In this document: positions 6,234 to 13,706 of the stretch, one piece after another | Layout: each line of letters opens with the position of its first letter | Position numbering within the stretch: the first letter of the stretch is position 1 | Source: Chloroflexi bacterium UBA4733 | Lineage (GTDB): Bacteria; Chloroflexota; UBA4733 | NCBI GenBank assembly: GCA_002404055.1 | Contig: DHIZ01000224.1 | Coordinates: 1 to 19,744, forward strand | Direction: 5' to 3' | DNA length: 19,744 nt | The notes under the pieces: generated by a model | The model's input: the letters and a program-made list of their open reading frames with translations, nothing else | Told to the model about the DNA's origin: nothing | Database searches by the model: none | Translations under genes and position numbers: made by a program

Positions 6234-7196
6234 TCAGTCATCAACGTTCCCCTCCACCATGCTGCGCCGGGCTCGTATCAAGAAGGCATCGGCCCGATCA
6301 TAGTCGGGACGGTCCGGCAAGGCCGTGGTCATAAAGCTCGCGTCGAATTCCTTGTGGAGCATCAGCCGCCAGGCATCCACCTCCGTCCAGGGAACCTCTC
6401 CCCGCCGAATTGCGAGGAGTTGCTCCTGGTGCGAGTCGACACGAAGGGGAACGTTCCCTTCCCGAAGGATCCAGATGCCTGAGAGCAGCAAGCGGATCAG
6501 GTGCATGGCGTGCTTCCAGCGCAGCGTGCCCTTTGTACGCAGGTCCACTTCTAGCTTCTTGAATTGGGACATGACATAGCCGTTATAGGTCTGGTACACG
6601 AGCTTCGATAGGAAGACGGCGCGCATATCGCGCAGTTCCTGAGCGAGCGGCGTGGCATGCTCTACCAGGGGTGTGAAAAGGCACTCCAGGATGTTGGGGT
6701 TCGCTCGGAGGGCCAGGGTGAGGAACTTCTGCAGTTCCCAGCAGCATGCATCACTGTCCGGGTACTCCAACTGTTCCGGAAGGCCGAAGAGCGACCAGTG
6801 CAGGCGAGCCGACGGGAGGTAGATGCCACGCCGGTCGATGTCGGAATCGTCGCCGGCAAGACCATACGCCTGCGAGCCAACGACGCAGCGGTAGATCACA
6901 TAGGAGTCCAGTGCTCGCCTCTGATCGTCGTCTGAGGCCGAACGCAGCGGCACGAGCCGTTCGGCCTTGCGAACACTTAACTCACGCCGGTGCAAGGATG
7001 CGGTGCTGCCATCAGGGAAACGGACGCTGTAACTGTTGGTATCATCCGCGACGGCTGCCGTCACGATACCGACCGTGCCGGGCGGTCGCACGGTTCCCAT
7101 TTCGGTGGCGACGATGGCGCGCGTGACGATGTGCGTTCCAACGGGCAGGCGGAGGGTCGCTGTGTCACCTCTCAAAACATCCTGTTGCGCATCCAC
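6234..7196 (-). CDS. RlaP-like nucleotidyltransferase with N-terminal beta domain
   Basis: This 320-residue protein carries a polymerase-beta-type nucleotidyltransferase core: VVGSQAYGLAGDDSDIDRRG at about residues 105-124 gives the GSxAYG helix start and the SDxD metal-binding pair (D119, D121), followed by IYLPSA. This arrangement is typical of the RlaP / DNA polymerase beta superfamily (Pfam PF10127). The remainder is helical (LTLALRANPNILECLFTP, MHLIRLLLSGIWIL) as in that family. Residues about 12-75 (TVGIVTAAVADDTNSYSVRF, DGSTASLHRREL) look like a small SH3/KOW-type beta barrel, an extension I do not associate with standard members. Start GTG 7196 follows AAGGGG at suitable spacing. It is transcribed divergently from another nucleotidyltransferase across a 162-base gap. 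RNA-end repair is the known context of RlaP, but no ligase gene is here. Confidence 0.8.
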   Translation of the reverse strand: MDAQQDVLRGDTATLRLPVGTHIVTRAIVATEMGTVRPPGTVGIVTAAVADDTNSYSVRFPDGSTASLHRRELSVRKAERLVPLRSASDDDQRRALDSYVIYRCVVGSQAYGLAGDDSDIDRRGIYLPSARLHWSLFGLPEQLEYPDSDACCWELQKFLTLALRANPNILECLFTPLVEHATPLAQELRDMRAVFLSKLVYQTYNGYVMSQFKKLEVDLRTKGTLRWKHAMHLIRLLLSGIWILREGNVPLRVDSHQEQLLAIRRGEVPWTEVDAWRLMLHKEFDASFMTTALPDRPDYDRADAFLIRARRSMVEGNVDD

Positions 7197-7358
7197 TTCA
7201 CGTCGCCCCTTGACGCTGCCATCGCCATCGCAACCAAGGATACCTCGGCGCGCCTGGTAGTATCGCCGCAGTTAACCTGCAGCCGCTGTACCGGCACTCT
7301 ATGCATAAGCGAGCCGGGCACGGCCGGTTCGGCTGGTAGGAAAGGACAAGAGCTGAGC

Positions 7359-8399
7359 ATGCTGGTCAAAGACGCCAAAGCAGTAGCGCGACACTGGGTG
7401 ATTGAAGAAGCCGGCAACGTGCCTGGCTTCGTTAGCGCCTACTTCGCCGGTTCATCGGGCTGGCTGCCCGATGACGCCGTCCTGCCGCCAACGTCCGACC
7501 TGGACGTCAACGTCGTCTATGACAGGCAGAATACGACGACCGGGCGCGGGAAGTTTCTCCATCGGGATGTGCTCCTCGAAGTCACTTCGCTTCCTTTTGA
7601 TCAGGTGCAGTCGCCCGACCGGGTTCTCGGTGACTATCACCTGGCCGGCGGCTTCCGCACGTCGAACATCATCCTGGATCCGTCGGAGCAACTATCTAAG
7701 ATCCAGGCGGCGGTGGCACGCGACTATGCCCGACGCTACTGGGTCCGGCGGCGCTGCGAGCACGCCGCCAGCCGGGTTCGGGAACAACTCGCGGCACTGA
7801 AGGAATCCGACCTCTTCCACGATCAAGTGCTCGGCTGGATCTTCCCGACCGGCGTGATGACCCACGTGCTCCTCGTGGCCGGGTTACAGAACCCGACGGT
7901 GCGGCGCCGGTACGTGGCCGTGCGGGAGCTACTGGAGGAGTACGGCCATCTGCCGTTCCACGAGACGCTCCTGGAGTTAGTGGGCTGCGCCCACATGAAC
8001 CGGTCGCGAACTGAACAGCACCTCAACGCGCTGGCGGAGGTGTTCGACGCCACTACGGCGGTGGCGAAGACGCCGTTCTCGTTCTCCTCTGACCTGAGCG
8101 AGATCGCCCGTCCAATCGCCATTGACGGCACTCGAGAACTGATCGAGCATGGCCTGCACCGGGAAGCAGTGTTCTGGATTGTTGTCACCTACTCCCGCTG
8201 CCAAAAGGCGCTCTCGGTTGATGCTCCGGCTGCGCTGCAGCAGGCGTTTGCGCCCGGCTATCGGCAGTTGCTCGGTGACCTCGGCATCACGTCGTTTGCC
8301 GACCTCCAACAGCGTGCTGAACAGGTCAATCTGCACCTTGTTCAAGTCTGGGAAGTCGCGGAAGGCATCATGGCAGTGAACCCCGGAATCGCGGAGTAG
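7359..8399 (+). CDS. Nucleotidyltransferase-fold protein (minimal GS...DxD type)
   Basis: This 346-residue protein has FAGSSGWLPDDAVLPPTSDLDV at about residues 29-50. It is a nucleotidyltransferase signature of GS, a long insertion, then SDLDV with the D47/D49 metal pair, as in aminoglycoside-type and MNT-type enzymes. The following strand VLLEVTSLPFDQV may supply the third acidic residue. The C-terminal two thirds are helical (ARRYWVRRRCEHAASRVREQL, ELIEHGLHREAVFWIVVTYSRCQKAL), reminiscent of the substrate-binding helical domain of kanamycin-nucleotidyltransferase-like proteins. ATG 7359 was chosen; AAAGGA lies upstream at a rather long spacing. It is divergent from the RlaP-like gene, suggesting shared control. 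Substrate unknown; antibiotic or small-molecule nucleotidylation is one possibility. Confidence 0.75.
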   Translation: MLVKDAKAVARHWVIEEAGNVPGFVSAYFAGSSGWLPDDAVLPPTSDLDVNVVYDRQNTTTGRGKFLHRDVLLEVTSLPFDQVQSPDRVLGDYHLAGGFRTSNIILDPSEQLSKIQAAVARDYARRYWVRRRCEHAASRVREQLAALKESDLFHDQVLGWIFPTGVMTHVLLVAGLQNPTVRRRYVAVRELLEEYGHLPFHETLLELVGCAHMNRSRTEQHLNALAEVFDATTAVAKTPFSFSSDLSEIARPIAIDGTRELIEHGLHREAVFWIVVTYSRCQKALSVDAPAALQQAFAPGYRQLLGDLGITSFADLQQRAEQVNLHLVQVWEVAEGIMAVNPGIAE

Positions 8400-8459
8400 G
8401 AAGCGCGAGCCGCGATAGCGCCACCGGACCGCCAACGTGCCGCCAGCGGCCACGCAAAT

Positions 8460-8485
8460 GAGCTGGGCGCTCCCCCTTGTTTTTA
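8460..8485 (+). terminator. Weak possible terminator after the nucleotidyltransferase
   Basis: A 4-bp stem (GAGC/GCTC, 8460-8463 and 8469-8472) is followed by pyrimidines and TTGTTTTTA (8477-8485), located between two convergent genes. The stem is short, so the call rests mainly on position and the T-run. Confidence 0.3.
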
Positions 8486-8851
8486 TGTCGAGAGCCGTTT
8501 GCCGAAGCTCACCAGATGTTCGTCCATATAGCCCAGGCGCTCATAGAAGGCGCACACGTCCAGGTTGTCGTGCCGCACCTGAAGGTTGATCTTCGTCACG
8601 CCACGCCGGCCGTCGTAGGCGCCCATCACGGCGCCCACAACTATGCTGCCTGCTTCCGCCACCAGAAAGAGCGAACGGTCTCGCTTGCGCTTCTCGGCAA
8701 TTTCGGCGCGTAGGTCGAGCCAGGGGCGATCAACGCCAGTGCGCCGCCAGAGAGCTAGCACCGACTCCTGGTCGGTGTCATGGTAGGTACGAATCTGCGG
8801 CTTCAAACTCTCGGTTGCTTCACGGCGAATACTCTCCATAGTCAAAACCAT
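8483..8851 (-). pseudogene. GNAT acetyltransferase with in-frame loss of the acetyl-CoA motif
   Basis: The 122-residue product begins with a standard GNAT N-terminus (IRTYHDTDQESVLALWRR, then LFLVAEAGSIVVGAVMGAYDG) and ends with a standard C-terminus (TKINLQVRHDNLDVCAFYERLGY). In YpeA-like acetyltransferases these two parts are separated by a segment of roughly 33-35 residues: the strand WxxxLAV, the Q/RxxGxG/A acetyl-CoA loop and the following helix. Here GRRG joins directly to VTKINLQVR (junction near 8599/8600), so the whole cofactor-binding motif A is missing without a change of frame. The product should not bind acetyl-CoA in the usual way and is most simply an in-frame deletion derivative. 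It is divergent from the HicB-like gene 77 bases away. Confidence 0.75.
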
Positions 8852-8928
8852 CCCGTCGCCAGCGTTTCATCCATTCCCAAGTCTATCCCTGCTAGACTGA
8901 ATCCGTCGACGGGTGTAGACTTAAGCAT

Positions 8929-9393
8929 GTGAAGTACAGCGACCTCGTCTGGAAGATCCGACAGGCGGCGACAGTGACAGAACGTACCATGTACCACGCT
9001 CACGCGGTACGTAACGGCGGCTGGTGGGCAATCGACGTTCCGGAGGCGCCAGGGGCCTTCACCCAAGTACGGCGTCTTGATCAGGCGGAAGCCATGACTC
9101 GGGAGATGCTGACCCTCCTGCTGCGCGCGTCTCCCGACAGCTTCAGCATCAGTCTCCAGGTTGAGATACCTAAGGAAGCCTCTGCCCGAGTGGCAGAATG
9201 GCGCGCTCTACGCGAATCGGCAGAAACGGCCGAAGCGCAGGCAGCCATCGTAGCGAGCGAACTCGCGTCCACATTGCGCGCAGAAGGTCTGACGGTGCGA
9301 GATGTCGGTCGAGTGCTCGGCGTGTCGTACCAACGAGCATCTCAGCTTGCCCACCGCAAGCCGCGACAGACTCGCATTGCCGCCTCAGGATGA
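8929..9393 (+). CDS. HicB-type antitoxin with C-terminal helix-turn-helix
   Basis: The core is a HicB domain: MYHAHAVRNGGWWAIDVPEA followed by PGAFTQVRRLDQAEAMTREML, the partial RNase-H-like fold of HicB antitoxins. A helical linker leads to LRAEGLTVRDVGRVLGVSYQRASQLAHR (about residues 113-140), a clear helix-turn-helix for DNA binding. Canonical HicB proteins would start near ATG 8989. The frame instead opens at GTG 8929 with VKYSDLVWKIRQAA, which resembles the first residues of a HicA toxin. No complete hicA is seen on either side, so this may be an orphan antitoxin carrying a hicA 5' remnant, or simply an N-terminal extension. As an orphan it could act as a stand-alone regulator. Confidence 0.75.
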   Translation: MKYSDLVWKIRQAATVTERTMYHAHAVRNGGWWAIDVPEAPGAFTQVRRLDQAEAMTREMLTLLLRASPDSFSISLQVEIPKEASARVAEWRALRESAETAEAQAAIVASELASTLRAEGLTVRDVGRVLGVSYQRASQLAHRKPRQTRIAASG

Positions 9394-9455
9394 GTGCCCC
9401 AAGCTGAGTGGCTGCCGTGGCGGAGTAAGGGGAAGCGCACGGGGAGCGCTCCCGT

Positions 9456-11210
9456 TCAGTCCACGTCGGCCCACAGGTAGCGCATCTCGTCACTCGTCGC
9501 CAGCAGTTCGTCCAGCGTTCCCTCTGCCTTGATGCGGCCTTCCTTCAGCACGATGATGTGATCGGCTCGGCGTAGCGCCGCCCGGCGATGGGAGACGGCC
9601 AGGCAAGTGGCGTCGGGGCGGGCGAAGAGGCGTTCCCAGAGCAGACGCTCCGTCTCCACGTCCAGCGCGCTGGAGAGGTCGTCGACCACCAGTAACTCCG
9701 GTTCGCGCACGAACATGCGCGCCGCCGCCGCGCGCTGGGCCTGTCCGCCGGAGAGCTTGACACCGCGCGTCCCCACCAGGGTGTCGAGCCCGTGCTCCAG
9801 CACGGCAATGTCGCGGTCCAGCACGGCGGCATGGACGGCAGCGGGCACGTCGACGTCGTCGGTCGGCAGACCCATCAGCACGTTGTCGCGCAGCGTCTCG
9901 CTGAAGAGCCGGGGCACTTGCGGCGTGTAGGCGCTGTGCGGCGGCACGAAGAAGGCCGCCGGGTCGTCCACGGGAGTGGCGTTCCAGGTGATGTCACCCG
10001 CCTCTTTGGGCAGCAGCCCCAGCAGGACGCGCAGCAGGGTGGTCTTGCCGGCCCCGATCCGCCCGGTGACGACGGTGAGCGTGCCGCGGCGCAGGCGCAG
10101 CGCCACGTCTTTGATGCCGTGGCCGCCAGCAGGGAAATGGTAGGTGAGACCAGTTGCCTCCAGGAGCACAAGCCGATCATCGGCATGGCGTGCCGGCACG
10201 CTGCCAACCGGCAAGGGGCCGCGCAGGTGCAGCGGAATGTGCCGGACAAGACGCTGCGGCGGCGCGCCGCGCAGCACCGCTGTCATCCGGCCAAACGAGA
10301 CGGTGGCCTGCTGGTAGAGCGTGATGTAACGGCCGGCGAAGCGAGTGAACTGGGTCACGTAGGCAAGGTAGGAGACGAAGAGCGCAAAATCGCCAACGGT
10401 GAAGCTGCCGGCGCGCATCGCCTGTGCCGCCAGCAGCAGGATGCCGCCCGTGCCGACGCCGACGATGTTGGCGAACGCGGAATCGAGCACCTGGCTGAAC
10501 ACCCGATCGCGCAGGGCAGCCTGGCGCCGCTGCTCGTTGAGGCGGTCCAGATGCTGAATGACGTAGTCCTCACTGCCTGCCACCTGGATCGCCTGCACCG
10601 CTTCGAATATCTCGCCGATGGCGCCCGTCACGCGGCCGGTCGCCGTGCGTGTCGCGGCTCGGTAGCGCTGGACGCGCGCGCTCGCTATCTGCACAAGCAG
10701 CACCACCAGCGCCAGCGGCGCGAACACCACCAGGGTGATCTGCGGGTTGATGCGCCAGAGGATGACCAGCGCCACACTGCCGAAAACGGCGTAGCCCAGC
10801 ACGTCCAGGAAGCTATCGGTGAGGAACGCCGCCGCATCGACGTCGTCGCGGAAGCGGCTGATCATCTCACCCGGAGCGGCCAACAAGGCGCCGGCGCCGG
10901 GCAGGTCCAGGACGCGGGTGAGCATATTGCGCTGCAACAGCCCGCCAACGCAGAACTGGTGGATGCCGTTGACGGTGAAGGCTCCATAGTTCACGATCGC
11001 CCGCACCACCGCGCTGACCACCAGCAGCACCAGCAACGTCGGGATATCGAAGCGGGCCGGTGCGCTGTTCGTCAACACGTTGAAGTACTGCTGGGCAATC
11101 AGGCCGGGGATCAGCGGGAAGGCGTACCAGGTCTGCCAGAGCAGGATGTCGGCCAGGTAGAGCCGGCGCTGGTAGGTCACCAGCCCCAGGAAAAACTGCC
11201 AGGTCTTCAT
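9456..11210 (-). CDS. ABC exporter half-transporter with degenerate ATPase site
   Basis: This 584-residue protein has an N-terminal six-helix membrane domain (hydrophobic stretches about residues 15-45, 58-75, 135-175, 250-285) and a C-terminal nucleotide-binding domain. Walker A is GRIGAGKT (383-390), the Q-loop glutamine is 431, the signature LSGGQ (486-490) is canonical, Walker B is LLVVDD (506-511) and the switch histidine is 541. The residue after the Walker B aspartate is Asp 511 where active sites have Glu, the hallmark of the inactive site in heterodimeric exporters. ATG 11210 overlaps the upstream partner's stop by four bases (ATGA), so the two are coupled and made together. Substrate (drug, lipid or peptide) cannot be told from sequence. 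Confidence 0.92.
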   Translation of the reverse strand: MKTWQFFLGLVTYQRRLYLADILLWQTWYAFPLIPGLIAQQYFNVLTNSAPARFDIPTLLVLLVVSAVVRAIVNYGAFTVNGIHQFCVGGLLQRNMLTRVLDLPGAGALLAAPGEMISRFRDDVDAAAFLTDSFLDVLGYAVFGSVALVILWRINPQITLVVFAPLALVVLLVQIASARVQRYRAATRTATGRVTGAIGEIFEAVQAIQVAGSEDYVIQHLDRLNEQRRQAALRDRVFSQVLDSAFANIVGVGTGGILLLAAQAMRAGSFTVGDFALFVSYLAYVTQFTRFAGRYITLYQQATVSFGRMTAVLRGAPPQRLVRHIPLHLRGPLPVGSVPARHADDRLVLLEATGLTYHFPAGGHGIKDVALRLRRGTLTVVTGRIGAGKTTLLRVLLGLLPKEAGDITWNATPVDDPAAFFVPPHSAYTPQVPRLFSETLRDNVLMGLPTDDVDVPAAVHAAVLDRDIAVLEHGLDTLVGTRGVKLSGGQAQRAAAARMFVREPELLVVDDLSSALDVETERLLWERLFARPDATCLAVSHRRAALRRADHIIVLKEGRIKAEGTLDELLATSDEMRYLWADVD

Positions 11211-12949
11211 GCGAAAGCGACCTCCAACCCCGTCTGGAGCAAGTGAGACAGCCGCGAGCGCGGGTCCTGAGACAGGGCAGCGTACCCGCCGTGTTCCACG
11301 ACCCGCCCGCCATCGAGAATGAGCACGCTGTCGGCACGCCGGATCGTCGCCAGGCGGTGCGCGATGATGATGGCGGTACGGTTCAGCAACAGGCGATCGG
11401 TGGCGATTGCCACCAACCGCTCCGTCGCCGGGTCCAGGCGCGACGAGGCCTCGTCCAGGATGACCAGCCCCGGATCGCGCAGGAAGACGCGGGCGAAGGC
11501 CAGCAGTTGGCCCTCTCCCGCCGACAGCCCGCCGCCGGCCGTGAGTTCGGTGTCCAGACCGAGCGGCAGCTTGCGGAACCAGGGGCCAAGACCCAACTCC
11601 TCCAGCACGGCAACAACACGCTCATTGGCGATCGTCGGGTCGAAGAGCGTGAGGTTGTCGCGCAGCGGGGCGTGGAAGAGCTGCACTTCCTGCGTCACCA
11701 GTCCGACCCGCCGCCGCAGTTCGGCCAGGTGCAGCCGGCGCAGATCGACGCCACCCAGCGAGACGGCGCCCTCGTCCGGGTCATGGAAGCGCAGCAACAG
11801 GCGGCTGAGCGTCGTCTTGCCACTGCCCGTGTGGCCGAGCACACCCAGCACCTGTCCAGGGGCCAGGGCGACGGAGACGTCCTCGAGCACGCGCTCACCA
11901 CCGTCGTAGCCGAAGCCGACGCGCTCCAGCGCGACCGCCAGCGGCCCCGCCGGGATCGGCAACCCCTCGCCGTCCAGGATCGTCGGTTGAATCGTCAGCA
12001 GCTCCTGCACGCGCCCGATGCTGGCCGCCGCCCGCTGCAAGTCCTGTAGTTGCTGGCGAATCTGCTCCAACGGTTGGCGCAGCAGTTCGGTGTACTGGAA
12101 GATCAGATAGACCGTGCCGAGGGTGATCCCCTGTTGGCGAAAGAGCGAGGCGCTCAGGGCCAGGGCGATGGCATTGCCGATGGTAAAGAGGAGCACATTA
12201 CCACCATCGGCCGTCGCCCAACCCAGGCTGGACTTGATTTCCAGCGGCAGCCAGCCGCGCAGCAGTTCCGAGTGTCGGCGCAACACGTAGCCAACAGCGC
12301 CGTTGGCCCGCGTATCCTCCGTGCCTGCCAGCCGCTCGCCCAGGAAGCCAAAGTACTCGGCGCTCTTCTGACGGACGCCCATCCAGAGCGGCACGGTCAC
12401 GGCGCGCAGGCCCAGCAGCACAAACACCGCCAGCAGCGCGAAGCCGCCAAGCGCCGCGCCAACCAGCACGTGGATGCGAAAGAGCAGCACGATCACGCCG
12501 ATCAGCAGCAAGAAATTACCCAGCACATAAATAATGAAGCGCGAGAAGAAGTTGGCCAGCGCCGTGACATCGCCGTCGATGCGCTCGATCAGTTCGCCGG
12601 GGGTGCGGGCGGCGTGGAAACTGCGATCCAGCCGCAGGCAGTGCCGTGTCAGCGCCGAGCGCAACTCGTTGGTGGCCGCCCAGCCCAGGTTCTCCGCAAC
12701 GTAGGTCTCGACCACCGCCACCACCTGTGTGACGAGCGCGAGCACGATATAGAGCGCCGCCGCGTAGACCAGGGTGCGCAGCGTACCACCGACCTGCGCC
12801 TGATCGATGAAGCGGCGGATGATCTGCGGGTTGATGAGCTGCAAGGTGATGTTGACGACCAGCAGTACACCCAGCAGCAGCACGGAAAGCCGGCGCGACC
12901 GCAGATAGCGCCAGAGCAAGGTGAAGTATTGCCGAACCGGGAGCTTCAT
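11207..12949 (-). CDS. ABC exporter half-transporter with consensus ATPase site
   Basis: First gene of the exporter operon, 580 residues. Membrane helices occupy roughly residues 20-185 and 245-275; a coupling-type helix follows. The nucleotide-binding domain has Walker A GHTGSGKT (372-379), Q-loop Q420, Walker B LVILDE (495-500) with the catalytic Glu 500, and switch His 531 in IIAHRLATI. Its signature is LSAGE (475-479), not LSGGQ. In a heterodimer this weak signature would face the Asp-containing Walker site of the partner, while its own intact Walker site pairs with the partner's LSGGQ. This gives one consensus and one degenerate ATP site, as in TM287/288-type exporters. Start ATG 12949; no confident promoter was found in the long gap upstream. 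Confidence 0.92.
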   Translation of the reverse strand: MKLPVRQYFTLLWRYLRSRRLSVLLLGVLLVVNITLQLINPQIIRRFIDQAQVGGTLRTLVYAAALYIVLALVTQVVAVVETYVAENLGWAATNELRSALTRHCLRLDRSFHAARTPGELIERIDGDVTALANFFSRFIIYVLGNFLLLIGVIVLLFRIHVLVGAALGGFALLAVFVLLGLRAVTVPLWMGVRQKSAEYFGFLGERLAGTEDTRANGAVGYVLRRHSELLRGWLPLEIKSSLGWATADGGNVLLFTIGNAIALALSASLFRQQGITLGTVYLIFQYTELLRQPLEQIRQQLQDLQRAAASIGRVQELLTIQPTILDGEGLPIPAGPLAVALERVGFGYDGGERVLEDVSVALAPGQVLGVLGHTGSGKTTLSRLLLRFHDPDEGAVSLGGVDLRRLHLAELRRRVGLVTQEVQLFHAPLRDNLTLFDPTIANERVVAVLEELGLGPWFRKLPLGLDTELTAGGGLSAGEGQLLAFARVFLRDPGLVILDEASSRLDPATERLVAIATDRLLLNRTAIIIAHRLATIRRADSVLILDGGRVVEHGGYAALSQDPRSRLSHLLQTGLEVAFA

Positions 12950-13521
12950 TCTTCTACCATTCCGTTGGGACCGAACTGTCAGTGTATACGGGCGCGCCTA
13001 TTGCCCGCGACGTTCTCGCCTATTCCTTGACTTATACGCTGGAGGTAACGCAGCGCTGGACACACGCGATCGCCTGCATCGCCATAGCAGTGTCTCCAGG
13101 CGAAGGCGCGGACCTTCGGGCGCAACGACCTGCATGACGCTGACGCTGCAATGGAAAACGCTGCTGTCGATGCGACACCTGCACACGCCTGGGGGAGCGG
13201 TACGTGTCGTCGACCCGGTAGGCCGGTCCCAGGCGGTGGGCCGGAAGTTCCTGCGGAGGGTACGACGTGGGCATGTTGGGCAACCGGCGGGAACAACGTC
13301 CCGACCAGCGGCTGCCCACCCGACCGGTTCTCGCCGTGGCGTGCTACGCGACCAGTATCCTCGTAACCATCGGGGCGGTTCCTCCTTCTCTCCGGCAGCG
13401 CAACACAGGGATACGCCGACAGAGGCTGCCGAACAGTGCGAGCGGAGTATACCGACTACAGCCAACCACGTGCAAGGCGTCTTGCATAGAAAGCGAACGG
13501 TATTTATAGGCGTGTGTACAG
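12950..13521. other. Gene-free spacer upstream of the ABC exporter operon
   Basis: About 570 bases with no supportable gene. Several open frames cross it on both strands, but they are arginine- and proline-rich, lack ribosome-binding sites and show no recognisable motif. It must contain the exporter operon promoter; TATACA about 40 bases before the start codon on the minus strand is a possible -10 box but has no good -35 partner. A large palindrome follows directly. Confidence 0.5.
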
Positions 13522-13645
13522 GGCCGCGATTGCGATCGGCGGCCAAGGCCGAGGGGCGACTGCGGTCGCATTGCGGACCGTTGACGGCAGACCCAAGCGA
13601 CCGCAGTCGCCCCGCGTAACTTGGCCGCAGACCGCAGTCGCGGCC
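13522..13645. repeat. 124-bp nested palindrome (GACTGCGGTC family)
   Basis: Three nested inverted repeats share one axis: 13522-13534 with 13633-13645 (12 of 13 match), 13539-13547 with 13620-13628 (perfect 9), and 13553-13569 with 13597-13613 (perfect 17, GGGGCGACTGCGGTCGC and its complement). Together they can fold into one long imperfect hairpin with a 27-base loop. It lies just past the 3' end of the minus-strand esterase. Related sequence occurs at 15880-15940 and 17602-17778, so this looks like a small non-autonomous mobile repeat or a multicopy structured RNA element. Confidence 0.75.
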
Positions 13646-13706
13646 TTGTATGCTGGGGAACTAACGTCATTTGCTTGCTGAAGACTACTTTGCGGCACCC
13701 CCGCGA

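Noticed and set aside
9792..11246. 484-codon open frame on the plus strand
   Set aside because: It is antisense to the ABC exporter genes, rich in Gln, His, Arg and Asp in shadow style, and shows no domain.
12050..13030. 326-codon open frame on the plus strand
   Set aside because: It is antisense to the first exporter gene; composition and lack of motifs mark it as a shadow.
12998..13546. 182-codon open frame on the minus strand in the exporter upstream gap
   Set aside because: Cys/Arg/Pro-rich, no ribosome-binding site, no recognisable motif; the region looks non-coding.
13522..13645. CRISPR array
   Set aside because: The repeats are inverted and nested, not regularly spaced direct repeats, and no cas gene is present.
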